A DNA stretch of 64,000 nucleotides from Bolinopsis microptera. Its lineage: Eukaryota > Ctenophora > Tentaculata > Lobata > Bolinopsidae. A program made the translations under genes and the position numbers. Within the stretch, counting starts at the first letter, position 1, and each line of letters begins with the position of its first letter. Positions 1-11,083 of the stretch are shown here, piece by piece. A model generated the notes under the pieces. The model did not search any database and was not told the origin of the DNA. It saw only the letters and a program-made list of their open reading frames with translations. The stretch is from contig NC_087077.1 of the NCBI RefSeq assembly GCF_026151205.1, positions 1,054,001 through 1,118,000 on the forward strand, read 5' to 3'.

Positions 1-2
1 CG

Positions 3-239
3 GGAACTCTTGCTGATGGGGGTGGTTCTCCCATAAACATGCCTACCTTCTCCAAATTCAACTCTGGTCGGACAGGATCTCAAAAGCTACTTGACTCTGA
101 TGGATACATCTACTTTCGGAAGAAGGACAAGGATTCAGCCCGCCTCACAGATGCCTGGCAGTGCTGCAAACACAAACTTCCTACGAAGTGTCCCTGTCTG
201 TGCTATCTCTCCCTCTCAGACAATTCTCTCAATTCTCTC
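3..239 (+). pseudogene. FLYWCH-type zinc-finger fragment
   Basis: The frame is open from base 3 and reads through GRTGSQKLLDSDGYIYFRKK, then a W-x-C pair, then further cysteines. That order (G-x-x-K-L, G-Y-x-Y, W-x-C, C) matches the start of a FLYWCH zinc finger, a DNA-binding fold common in MULE-type transposases and some host regulators. The final His pair of the finger is not visible, and the frame runs into a satellite-like repeat at about 240. It is therefore probably a broken transposase or regulator fragment whose upstream part lies outside the window. Assignment rests on motif pattern only. Confidence 0.45.
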
Positions 240-240
240 T

Positions 241-445
241 GCTGTAGCGACCGATTTCATTCTCGGTATCATTTTGCTTTTGAGAACCGTTATTTCAACT
301 GATATCATTTCCTTTTGTTTGCTAAAGGGAGACACTGGCAATGGTCCACTCGACCACTCTACGGCTACCCAATTATGGGGTTTGGTAAAATATATAATAA
401 TAATTAATAAGCTACAACATGCAAGCTTAATTACTCATAATTAAT
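241..445 (+). repeat. Diverged fragment of the 3.5-kb satellite unit
   Basis: This stretch aligns by eye to 24285-24430 in the tandem array: it shares the CGATTTCATT(C/T)TCGGTATCAT block, the TTTCCTTTTGTTTG block and the GAGACACTGGCA(A/G)TGGTCCACTC block. It is clearly more diverged than the array units are from each other, so it is an old dispersed copy. Confidence 0.75.
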
Positions 446-1235
446 GCACGTGCGACGAGCGGGCTACGGACAAGACTTTAAATTGCTTATTACTTTATTA
501 TTATAGTCATAGAGAGATAAAAACAATGCATGTGCAAAGCGAGCATGTGTTGCAGACCTCTACGATCTGGAAGGGTCAATCAACAGTTATCACTGTAATC
601 ACTGCCTAGTGCCTAGCTCAAGCTGTGGTGCGTGGCCAGCTGTTCTTAACTCTTTAAGATCTTAAACCCTTGGTAAATTCATTCGCCAAATATAAATTAT
701 TTGTAGGCCGTGAATTATTGGGAAAAGCGAGCGAGCGATGTTAGTCCGTTAATTAACAAAATCAGTGATTATACTTATAAATATCTTAAGCAATAATCTC
801 AATAAATCTGTGTGTGTGTGTGGGAAATTTAAAATTAAATTCTACTGATGGATCACATAACTAATTATACGTCACTAATTGGTGACATGATCTGATCACC
901 GAGGGACCCCTAATAATTGGGGGTCCCCTAAGTCGTGCAGCCCAATTGCGCTCATGAGGTAGGATATGCCAGTTGCATATCATTTCTGATAATAACTTGT
1001 TTAGTCTGATCTTGTTACTTTTTGTTTACTCTGGTAGTGGTTACAACGTACTGCTTGCAGCTTGTTGATTTGATATTTTACCTATGTGAATGTCTACTGC
1101 TAGGCCTAAACAGGAAACATCATCATTCATCGGTGTGGTTGTATTAATTTGCCCTTAGGAATGCGGAACTTATCGTGTTATTTAAATTACAAACTATGGC
1201 TTAGTAGGATTAATATCATAGTTGATTATAATGAC
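446..1235. other. No recognisable gene
   Basis: AT-rich non-coding DNA with a short TG microsatellite near 809-822. No ORF with recognisable similarity on either strand. Confidence 0.5.
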
Positions 1236-1440
1236 AAAAGCCCAATAATAAGGATAAATTAAAATTTTCCGGCAAGATCCGGCACATTGCGGCAAGTTTC
1301 GGCAACCTTATATTTGCCCTTCCTAACAACCGGTTCCGGTCCGGCAAAATCCGGCTAACCGGATAATAGATTGATATCCGGCAAAATCTGGTCCGGCAGC
1401 CAAAAGTCCATTCCGGTCGGTTCCTAACCGGGTACATTAG
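1236..1440. repeat. CCGGCAAAATCCGG-rich imperfect repeats
   Basis: A GC-richer patch with many imperfect copies of CCGGCAAAATCCGG and CCGGTTCCGGTCCGG. The motif is close to its own reverse complement. It looks like a degenerate short tandem repeat; the ORF reading through it on minus is a by-product. Confidence 0.6.
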
Positions 1441-1446
1441 GAAAAT

Positions 1447-1840
1447 CTTCTAGTTGACCTCGTAAACGATTTAGAATTAGTGTCCTGGAAAACGATTGGC
1501 TGGCTGGCTAACACTTTGTTTCAGTCACGTGATAACTTTGAGAACTATTACCAACGACGCAGCGAGCAGGATGATGCCATTAGACAAACTGGTCGCTCTG
1601 TTTTGTGATAGAATTAGAAAGTTCTAGAAGCTTTACCGATCATTGAGTATGGTTTTTATGAGCTTTCAGCCTTCGACTCTTCAGCAAGCCCAGTCAAAAC
1701 ATTCGTAATAAAATGTGTTTTCTCCTGTGTTTTCTCCTTTTCCCCACCACCTCGCTGCAAAATGCAAAAAATAAAATACATCAAATTAAGTATTATTCCG
1801 TCAAGAGCCACGTTGCAAAATCACGGACTGAACAGTCTTA
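1447..1840 (+). repeat. Dispersed repeat D, copy 1
   Basis: Nearly identical to 42297-42680, including AACGATTGGCTGGCTGGCTA, ACGACGCAGCGAGCAGGATG and the GTCAAGAGCCACGTTGCAAA end. Small indels separate the copies: the second has an extra CTTAACAGG block near 42370, and the first has an extra ATTAG near 1612. A third, much more diverged piece lies at 1895-2005. No terminal repeats or coding capacity are visible. Confidence 0.85.
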
Positions 1841-1894
1841 AAGATTTTACAACTTCGTAATATTTATCTACCGACGTGCGGTCCATGCACGGTC

Positions 1895-2005
1895 GCATAA
1901 ATTAACACTTTGCTTTAACACTCTTGTTTCACGTGATCTCTTCGAGAACTGATACCTAAGACGCAGCGAGCAGGACGGTCATTAGGTTGAACTTGATGGT
2001 CGCTC
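1895..2005 (+). repeat. Dispersed repeat D, diverged partial copy
   Basis: Shares the order AACACTTTG, TCACGTGAT, GAGAACT, GACGCAGCGAGCAGGA and GGTCGCTCT with copies at 1447 and 42297, with many substitutions. Confidence 0.6.
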
Positions 2006-2204
2006 TTGGAGCCCAAACCAATGATGGTATGGTAGGCTCTGGGGTAGACTTTTGTGGGGTTAGGATTAGACTCTGTCACTATAGGGACCCTAACCCTAAC
2101 CTAACCTTGAACTTTGAAGTCTACCTTAAATTTTACACTTAATGGCCAGTCTTCTTAGGCACTACTACACATTCATACTCTTAACTTTATTAAATACTTT
2201 TCAA

Positions 2205-2325
2205 ATTTTACAGAGTACAGCAATAAATGAATATAAAATAGAATCGTTCAAAATATCGCCCCCATCTGTAAAATATGATGGGCACCCAAACACGGTAAAC
2301 ACATAGTGAACTATGTCCGCAATTA
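2205..2325 (+). repeat. Duplicated exon-like block E, copy 1
   Basis: A pyrimidine-rich stretch ending TTTTACAG is followed by about 85 bases matching 13084-13185 almost exactly, both ending in the stop of a frame that reads NEYKIESFKISPPSVKYDGH. Copy 2 lies at 13063-13195 and a worn copy at 52669-52740. The conserved acceptor-like edge suggests a duplicated terminal exon, but the parent gene is not in the window. Confidence 0.55.
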
Positions 2326-2416
2326 CTTGGGCCCAATAAAATCTTGAATAATTTCTACTTACTTATCATTCGTTCGCCCCTTGAAGTTGAACATACTCGT
2401 TCTCATCGTGGTATTT

Positions 2417-2850
2417 TTTCCGTTCACCCTTTTGAAAAAAGGCAATAGTGAAAGGTTACGAATGGACGATTTTGCAGAAAAACGTGGATTTTGGAGATGG
2501 CAGTAGGCGGGTCTGAATATGGCGTCATTCCGTATGTAACCATGACAACTAGCGCGCAGTGACGCGCGCGAGTATTGCTTGCGGAGATGTGATGTATATA
2601 GCTAGCATGTCAATGAATGCGCGGCGCGAGAGAATTTTAATGTATACTATGCATTTAATGTATTATAGCATTAGGTAATAAGCCCAATTTGTACGTGGCA
2701 TGCGTAGTTATAGTATAGTGTACTGATGTGTGTCAATATTATTATTATGAAGTGAGCTGATTGGAGCCTATATTTATAGTATTAGTTATAGTGAACGGAA
2801 ATTTAGCGTCCGCCAAAACGAAACAACGGGCGCAATTCTTGTTGGTTTTC
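2417..2850 (+). repeat. Dispersed repeat S, copy 1
   Basis: Reverse-complement match to the block inserted in satellite unit 4 (33151-33692). Shared landmarks are the TTCACCCTTTTGAAAAAAGG end, the GCAGAAAAACGTGGATTTTGG block, a CG-rich middle (GACGCGCGCGAG) and the GCGTCCGCCAAAACGAAACA end. This copy lacks about 110-120 bases present in the other. No terminal inverted repeats are seen, so it may be SINE-like or a fragment of a larger element. Confidence 0.7.
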
Positions 2851-2859
2851 AAAGTAGCG

Positions 2860-3900
2860 GGCCGAGATGACACCACTTTTTCATTTATAACAAACATTTC
2901 GGACAAATGATTAAATAGATTTTTTACACGATTTTTACGTTAAAACTTTTGTAATGTTTAATACTAATAGGGATCATCACCGAGTACAACTTATTATTTT
3001 ACATTGGTTTTGTTGAGCACAACTTGTCAAAATTTATCATTTTATATCGATCAGAAATGTTCTTTTACATGATCCTGTTTGGGATTGTGATGAATCTCTC
3101 CGAAGCCGAGGGTAAATATATTTACGGCATAAATGTCGAATTTTGAAATGAATCAATAAAAGTTGTTATGCATAATTCAGGTCTGCATGATAGTATCTAA
3201 AATTGACTACATGAAATTTGTGAGACATTATCAAAGAAATTGCGAAGTGAAAGATTTTGATCAATAAAACCATAGCAATAACTCTAATTTGAGGACTAAA
3301 CATTACACAATTAAGCTGACAGACGTTGATCTCGTTCAATCTGGAAGACCAGTCTTACGTATAAGTTGATCCATCTCACGAAAACTTTGTGCTGTAATCT
3401 ATCAGATTTGCACTACACAAAAACAGGAGAGCGGTAAATGTGGAATCCGTTAATCTGGAGACAGAAGTTCATTTACTAGTGACTCTGAACAGAATCGACA
3501 GTTTCTGTGAAATAAGGAGTTGGACTTCAGTCATCCTAAAAGAGGGATTTTTTACGCCATGTAGATGTGTAAATAGATCATAACACAAATCTGTACACCT
3601 TTCTGACTTAGAAGGTAGGAATTATCAAATTATCTCAAGATATACGTAAACTCCTAAATTTGAAGGCTTTAAGCGAAATTAAATTATTGTCATTTATATG
3701 TTAATATATGTTATTTATTTTAGGTAGTTAAATCATCTTGCATGTACTCATAGCTTTAATAATAGTTAACATACATTACATTCTACATCTTTAAAAAGTT
3801 CAAAAAAGATTATTAATTTATTCATTATATTATTACGGGAAACATCGTGCCAGCTAGCTTTGTTCAACATTACCACGAACAAATATTCTGATTGCCATCT
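2860..3900. other. No recognisable gene
   Basis: AT-rich, stop-dense on all frames. No repeat family shared with the rest of the window was noticed. Confidence 0.45.
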
Positions 3901-3903
3901 TAC

Positions 3904-4112
3904 TATATTAATATATAGTATATATAAAGTGAGACGATATGGATGGATGTGTTTATCCGTACCATTTTACTGACACCACGGTATCAACTTTAACGCAACT
4001 TTCCGCAAAAACCGTAAAAGATATACATTAGGTATCCGTATACAAATGAAACTTTTTTGACTGGGTCAAATGCTTTAATGGCCTCCAAATCAGCATAAAA
4101 AATACATATGAA
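3904..4112 (+). repeat. Satellite-unit fragment
   Basis: Matches 23838-24000 of array unit 1: TATATATAAAG(T/C)GAGACGATAT, CCATTTTACTGACA, CTTTCCGCAAAAACCGT and ACTGGGTCAAATGCTTT appear in the same order. It runs directly into a copy of pentraxin/sushi gene exon 4 at 4113. Confidence 0.8.
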
Positions 4113-4225
4113 TTGTGAAAGAGGATTGACACCAAACACTGACAAAACTGCCTGTGGCCGTGGTAACTCATGCAAAATAACTTTGAAGCTTATATTATTG
4201 TTATGTTTTAAATTTGAAGAATTAG
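4113..4225 (+). pseudogene. Copy of exon 4 and intron 4 of the pentraxin/sushi gene
   Basis: Bases 4113-4225 align to 44686-44790: the exon part GTGAAAGAGGAT-GACACCAAACAC-GACAAAACTGCCTGTGG and intron sequence (TTTGAAGCTTA, TTATTGTT, TGTTTTAAATTTGAA) are both present. The copy holds intron sequence, so it arose at DNA level and is not a retrocopy. Its donor site is altered from GTAAG to CCGTGG. No open frame extends around it. Confidence 0.75.
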
Positions 4226-4289
4226 TTGGATCGACTGGATAACAGACAACACAGTAAACGCATCTGTAATTACTATGGAAACGCATGTT

Positions 4290-5383
4290 CTTTATGTGGG
4301 AAATTAATCAAATACGGTTAGTTTCCCATATTCGCGCTCGACGATTAAATGTTCTACAAACGCGTGCCTCATGTCGTTGTGAAAACTGATTTCAGGGAAG
4401 CCGTTTTTGTCAGGAAAAGGCTCGAGAAATTATAATTTTCCTCAACCTAGATATCTGTAAAACGCTGCCTTATCCGCACAGCGAATATCAATAAGTTCCT
4501 GCATCTCGCTCATCATAGGTGGAGCAATGGGTCACGCGGAAGATTTATGACGTCAATAAACGTACCTAGGTATCTTTATTACTTTTAAGTTTTATACAGT
4601 AAAAGTGAAAACGCGCTGCAGCTGAGTGGACATGGTTTTAAGATAGCTGTTAGGGCAGAACCATGACATAAAGTTTTGATGTATAACTATAAAAATGGGT
4701 AAAGTAGATTTACAGATGATTATATTTTTAATTCGATAATTCTCACTGGACATTGCGTGATTAAAATGAAATTGTGTGCTTGTGCAAAACTATATAGTCC
4801 GAACAAGTTCATAATCATTGTTTCAGGTGGGAGGAATTACAAATGAAGACAGCCAAAATAAAAAATGAGATTATACTGAATGGAGGATCAGGTCAAGTGA
4901 AGGCATGAAGCTCTCAACTTGGTAACTTAACACTTGCAATACTGTCAATTGTTAAATTGTTTAGCTCAAGATTTATCGATCGGTATGTTAATTTTAAATT
5001 TGGTGACTTCAACAAAACAAATATAATTTAGGAGCGCTAAACGAACAAAGCTTGCAGTCTTCATGATGGCCGCTGCTGGAAGTTATCAGATAATTGGCTG
5101 ACTGACAGATCAGCGAGTATAAGCTTTGCTACTTGGTAAGTTTACTGATTCTAATATTTTAAATCCACGGAGTGGCGTAACGTTACCGTTTGTTGCCCCC
5201 TCCCCCCGGTCAAATATGTTCGCCCTCCAAAATTCATAATTTCTTATAAGAGCGAAAAAATGTCAGGCCTGCCATTAAATTAATGATTAATTTGTTATCC
5301 CAAAAACATTGTTGTGCTGACCGTACGCTTAGTTACACAATTTCTCGACTGATCGGACGATTTTTCGTTTTTTTTAAACAAAA
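4290..5383. other. No recognisable gene
   Basis: Non-coding sequence between the exon fragment and the RT pseudogene. It ends in a T/C-rich patch near 5355. The 5' part of the following retroelement is not recognisable here, so that element is probably 5'-truncated. Confidence 0.4.
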
Positions 5384-6598
5384 GTGAACGCCTTCACTGG
5401 TCCATGGCAGTGTGCATATAAAGGCGCTCGTTCTTGTGCTGATATTGTTTGGTGTCAGCGAGTTCTACTGTCAGTTGTCCAAAGGAAGAAATGGGAGTAT
5501 CATCGCATGGGCATTGATATGTCTAGTGCGTTTGACACGATCAAACGCACTACGATTCTTGAATTTCTGAAACTGTGTGGCTGTACTGAGGATGAGCTGA
5601 GGATTGTCCGGTTGTTGTTGTCCAACACAGGGCTACGGGTGAAGGTCAATGGAGTTCTTTCAGCTGAGTTTTTAAGTCTCCTTGGAGCTTTCCAAGGTGA
5701 CTGTCTATCCGGCTGTCTGTTCACCCTTGTCTTGGCTGGTGCTTTGAATGAACTTAGATGGACTATAACAATCAGTTTAGATAGGCCGATCCCCCCGATT
5801 ACTATTGCTGGCCTTCCACTTGACACTGAATATGCTGATGATGTTGACTTCAATGATGAAGAGGAAGACAACTTGAGAGCTATTTTGCCCCAGGCAACAG
5901 CTATACTCGAGAAATGGAACCTCTTTGTCAATGAAGACAAAACGGACTTCACTCATGTTTATTTAGCTAGTACGGGTGAAGTCGACAGTGATGGAAAATT
6001 AGTGTCGGGGAATGAAGCATGGAGGAAAAGTATCACTCTAGGGTCCGTCTTGTGTAGCAAAGCTGATATTCAGCGTCGCATAAACCTGGAATATGCTGCC
6101 TTTAACAATTACAAGAAGGCCTGGGCCCTGGAGTGATAAACTGCCCCTAAACAAACGTCTAATACTGTATAATGCTTTAGTCGTATCGGTTCTTATGTAC
6201 AACTCATCCTGTTGGGCCGTCCCCAAAATATTCCTTGAAAAACTAGATGTTGTTCACCGCAGACATCTTCGCACTATTTTGAATATAAAGTACCCAGGAG
6301 TCATCTCCAACAAAAACTTGTATAAACGCTGCAATGCTGAACCATTGTCAGACAAAGTGGCCCGTAGTCGGTGGAGAATGTTAGGACATGTTTTGCGGGG
6401 TCCTATTGACGGACCAGCGTTTTCTTCCCTCATTTTTGCCATCAATACACTGGACTTACCAGGGAGAAGAGGAAGACCCCAAAGCAATCTATTCTCGCTG
6501 ATTTATGTAAAAGAAATCTTTATTTGAATAATATCTTTGACCTGCATTATCTCCGTAATTTGAGTTATGACAAGAGATATTGGCGGAAATTGCAATGA
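5384..6598 (+). pseudogene. Frameshifted non-LTR reverse transcriptase
   Basis: Three overlapping frames together give the second half of a retrotransposon polyprotein. The first (5384-6136) holds RT motif A (MGIDMSSAFDTIKR), motif B-like AFQGDCLSGCLFTL and catalytic motif C as EYADDVDF. The second (about 6125-6490) continues with the thumb/connection region (LPLNKRLILYNALVVSVLMY) and a GRRGRPQ motif typical of non-LTR C-termini. A third frame, from about 6490 to the TGA at 6596-6598, reads LADLCKRNLYLNN and YDKRYWRKLQ. Frame changes near 6125 and 6490 break the ORF. No endonuclease domain or 5' end is present. The clade is uncertain (RTE-like or another non-LTR group). Confidence 0.8.
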
Positions 6599-6599
6599 A

Positions 6600-7229
6600 G
6601 TTTTTAATATTTAGTTTTTGTTTTAGGGAAAGATTAGACTTGGGCGTTGTTTTTTAACTATCCCTTGTTTAGAACTTTGATTTAATAATTTAAACAAAAG
6701 GAAAATGGCGTCCTCCTTTGATGAGTGATGACGCTTATTTGGTACATACGAGTAAGTTTGATTATGAACCATATTTTCAGTAAAATATATCAAAGTACGA
6801 CCTGGAGATACGTTAATACGAACACTAAATTTCCAGTTCAACGTGTAGAGGAGATAACCATCACCTGCGAGTTGGCCCTATCAACATTAACAAGGGAGTT
6901 GACCCTAGGGATTCAAAACTGCAACTTTTTAAAACGGTTTCATGTAGTAATGTAGTACCGACAAGTAAAATATCACAACTGACTGGTAAAGGCGAAACTA
7001 GAAAGTTAAAATTTAACTTAAATGATATAACCCTAACCATGAAGACCATTTGCATCCCAGAAAATTAAGACATCAGAGCAAAATGCTTGCCACTGAATGA
7101 CTGAACCGGCCCCACACAGACCACGGCATACTTGACCATGATTTACGAATTGTATGTTAGTAATTAGTGTAACCTAAGCTGTCACTGACGTGCGCTCTGA
7201 GCTGCTTCGCAACTCATCGACGAGTTTAA
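6600..7229. other. No recognisable gene
   Basis: Non-coding; the short ORFs on both strands overlap each other and resemble nothing I recognise. Confidence 0.4.
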
Positions 7230-7450
7230 TGTTGCGCCAACGCGAATACCAACTGTGTATTAACTTTGTACCAACCGTGAACTGTTCGCCAACAACGTGC
7301 CAACCGTGTGCCAACCTTGTGCCAATTTTGTATCAATCGCGTGTGCCAACTTTTTATCAACCACGTGCCAACTGCGTGCCAACTTTGTGCTAACCGTGTG
7401 TCAAACTTATGCCAACCGTGCGTCAAAATTATGCCAACCGTGCGTCCATC
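7230..7450. repeat. Minisatellite, GTGCCAACCGT-like
   Basis: About twenty imperfect copies of a 10-12 base motif with consensus near GTGCCAACCGT. Variation is high, so the array is old. ORFs on both strands here (C/Q/P-rich on plus, W/H/T-rich on minus) are by-products of the repeat. Confidence 0.85.
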
Positions 7451-10400
7451 AAGCTTCCAAATATAATGATACAGATATCTTAATTTTCTTTAAAAGGCAA
7501 GTTATGGAACGTAGGTTTAAAAGATGGTGGTTAACGAACAGCTATATAGTCGGTCATGAAGTTTCATGGTGGAAGATCATAGTGAGAGGAATTCCTAATC
7601 CTATCGAGGATCACCCACAGTTATAGTAAGTGAAGTCATGACTGCACAAAAATGTAGTAACCAAGCTTTTGATTATATCTGGTTGACAGAATTTACTAGT
7701 AGCTCGGTTTTATCTATATGCTCAACACACAGATGATATGATATATCGCAAAAAGGTAATTTAGATGTAGAATAGCAACGTGTATTACGAAATTTAAAAC
7801 TGGGGTTTCAGGTGGAGTATACTGAACATGAAAAAAGATTCCATCTAGACGAACTGACGAACAGATTGTGATTAATGATGAACCACCCCCTCGATCAGCT
7901 CCACAATTTGGTATCGATAACTGTTTTACTTTATTTCCTTAATAAATAAAGCAATGAATCATTTTTAACCATTGATTTCCGTGTTGTTAAAAACGGTCCG
8001 CGCATCTTTTAGCTCAACGTTTCTGTGCTACAGTTGTATTTTAGGTCAAACGCAGTATTGTAGTCAGAGCCCACTATATCAAGACGGACGAATGCCCAGA
8101 CTTTACCTGACGGATCTTAAATAAGCTTTTATATGGTAAGCCTTTAACTAGCTAACAATAATGAAATACTAATTCAGTTTATATAAGTATAATTATTGTT
8201 TTTATCAATTTTTTTGTTTGACTTTGATTTTGGTACTTTTTCACAGTTGCTTGCAGATTATTAAACCTGTGAAAAACTACCTGTCAGGCGCGAAACTTAT
8301 TAATTAGTGATGAATATATTTTCTTTAATATGATGCAAAATACTGTTATTTTTTAACACTTATAATGCGAAATATCAAAGCTTATGCTTGTCAAGCATAA
8401 GTTTAAGTGGACTCCAAACGTGGCATGGTATAGTGGTATGTTCTAATTGACTAATATTATAGTGAACGTAATTAGTGATAGATTGTTGAAGCAATATTTT
8501 ATCATTTCCATCAATATGAAGTAACTAACTTTTCCCAAAAATTGCTTTATCGTTTGAATCTGTAATTTAAGCCCTCATTCCAGTTAAGCTTATCGAATGT
8601 AACTGTTAGTATAAGCCAATTTAACTTTAGCCATTAGCAGCGAGTAAAAATCAATGTTTAAACTGACAGCTGTCTCTCAGGATAACTATAATTGACGCAA
8701 TCATGGAGAGAGCTTCTGATTAACCAACTGATAAGCACTGATGTTCCACGCCACACGGAATGATTATCCTACAATTAACAACAAACTAATGCACAAAGTA
8801 AGTTCATCATCAGAAAAATTGTTTTCTTTACTTCTTGAGGTCGTCCCGGAATATTATCTCAATTCACTGATTAACTTTCACAATAACTTATCAGCGTTAC
8901 AAGCTTTAAATTTAATGTACGGTTCACACAGTCTACTACTGATACACGTAAACCATCCTAAGTACCCGCTGGAGAAGAAATCCATCTTGACATGACGAAA
9001 TAAACGTAAGTCAACGAAATATGTTGAACAAGGGATAATGATTTTACGCAGTATCTCGTATTCCATCTTTTTCTGCGATACCTGCAAGCAAAACTTTATA
9101 AGTGGATTTATTATTTTGCTTTCCTGCGTACTTCTTTGGTTTCAACCGCTTCCTCGCATGCATACGTAAACACAATTTTCACGGTTTCAACATCTCAGGA
9201 TTTAAGGTCAACTCCGGTAGAGACATGGGTGAGAATTCTTGGAGATTACAAGAAACTCTTGTTTTAAAGTGGATCAGCTTCTCCTGATCGACGACAAAAA
9301 GCCTACCTAGGACCTACAAGTTGACGGTAAGATAAACAGGGATTTAGTTTTACATTTGGTTTGGTACCACTAGTTTCGGGATAGCCTGTAGAAGACAACG
9401 CCCGATACTAATGCTTCTTCAGACCTACACAATTGCAACAAATTCAACGTAATAGTAAGCTTTATAAATTCGCAATTTAACGTTAACCAAGGATGAAGGA
9501 TACCTTAAATCGAGATTCCAGGGATTTTGCCCCATTAAATAAAAAGGCGAACGATATTGTAAATCTTTGGAGCCACCAGAGTTGTTGATATATTAGTGAA
9601 ATACTCCACAGAAATCGAATGACTTATAAAATACATTTAATCGTACCCACTAAATGCAATATGAGCTATGATAAATCTTGCAAACTAGCATTCTTGCTTC
9701 GCAAGATTGTTGCTTTGTTAATTCGCAGAGCATGAACGATCTGGAAGGGTTGACATCGTCAATCAAATTCAATGATAAATCACATTTCTTGCGCAGCGTG
9801 TTCCGATTATTGAGGAAAAGAAGAGGTAGATGGTAATCCAGGTAGGCCAGTTCACATTAGCAGTAGCACTATTGACGGTACAGACTCAGATGTCTGAGAG
9901 ATTTTATTTATTACCTTTTATGCGATTATCTTAACCCCACTGATTCATCATTGAAATCAATAAAATGATAATAGTAGTACAGCAGGCTATCGGTTCGATC
10001 TAAAATGTGCCTTTGGTGCAGTTTCTGTTAAAATCTATAAGGATGTACTGTAAGTGTAATTAATTATGAAACTCTAATATCCTGTGGTTAATGTTTTTCA
10101 GTTTCAGCCCTTTTATTTATTTCGATTTATTAATTCCTGATTACTAAAATTTGCCGAGATTTACAGAACTCCAACTACAAATATTGGTGATTTTAGTATT
10201 CTTGAAAACAAAAATTCAGTCTTGAAAAAAATGTAAGTGAACAATTTTCGAAGTTTTTCTAAAAAAATACTTTTCGCCGTGTTTTAAGCTATTCCATTTT
10301 GGGCCAATAAAAAAATGAGCTAATTAGCTAATTGATAATTATCCAAATAACTTATTATCTGATGTAAAAATTGTCTGTACAAACATTTTTTTTCATGATA

Positions 10401-11083
10401 ATACTATTACAGATTAATAGAGGGTTTTCATATTATGAAAACCCTCGATTAAGCTGCAACCTTTTATGATGTTCACAATACAACTAAAGTTATTCGACTT
10501 AATATTTTATATATATATATTAATACTTTTCTCCGTGCTTCAAGCTATTCCATTTTGTGAAAGGACACCTAACGGGACTCAAAAACGTCAAAAATCGTTT
10601 GTAAGCTATAATTGTGTGTCGGCAGATCAATTTTTTCAGACGGATTTGTCTGTACAACATTATCAATGTCAATTGTCATATGGCCATGGGTTGCCGTTGT
10701 GGGTGATACAATAAAGAATGCCAATATTTGAAGAGCCGATAAAATTGCTCAATTATCAAATTTCTACTCATCACAACTAACAATATGCAATATTATATAT
10801 AACAACATTATATTGTAACCCAAACTTTAAAAGACTTTTTTTTTCTTTTCATAATAATTTGTTAAAAGCATATTTGAAAATTTCTTTCTAAATAAATAAA
10901 CTTCACTTAAAAACTATTCATACTGCCTAAAAATTGAAAGTTATACGAAATATAATATTGATAACGTTACAAAAATCGTAAAACAATCACGTAACAGAGG
11001 TGTTTCGTACTCTACAAACAGCTGTACTCTAAAGTCTAAAAACATCAATAGTCTACAAACATTAACACTGTTTCGCAGCAACT
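7451..11083. other. Mostly featureless non-coding DNA
   Basis: AT-rich. An open frame at 7501-7626 encodes about 40 residues with several tryptophans and is not recognised. A frame at 8741-8995 (84 residues) is likewise unrecognised. The motif TTTAAGCTATTCCATTTT near 10285 recurs in altered form near 10540, pointing to a small local duplication. A perfect 12-bp-stem hairpin is listed separately. Confidence 0.4.
10413..10451. repeat. Inverted repeat with 3-base loop
   Basis: GAGGGTTTTCAT (10420-10431) and its exact complement ATGAAAACCCTC (10435-10446) are separated by three bases. The pairing extends outward (ATTAAT with ATTAA) past one mismatch. It could be a transposon-excision palindrome or a structured RNA element; nothing nearby decides between them. 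Confidence 0.8.

Noticed and set aside
2060-2110. Telomere-like CTAACCCTAACCTAACC
   Set aside because: Only two or three short units, also found loosely near 51735-51780; too short for a telomeric or interstitial telomere array.
5500-5952. 150-residue ORF on minus
   Set aside because: Antisense shadow of the RT coding sequence on plus.
7190-7450. Cys/Pro/Gln-rich or Trp/His-rich repeat protein
   Set aside because: Frames on both strands arise from a GTGCCAACC minisatellite.
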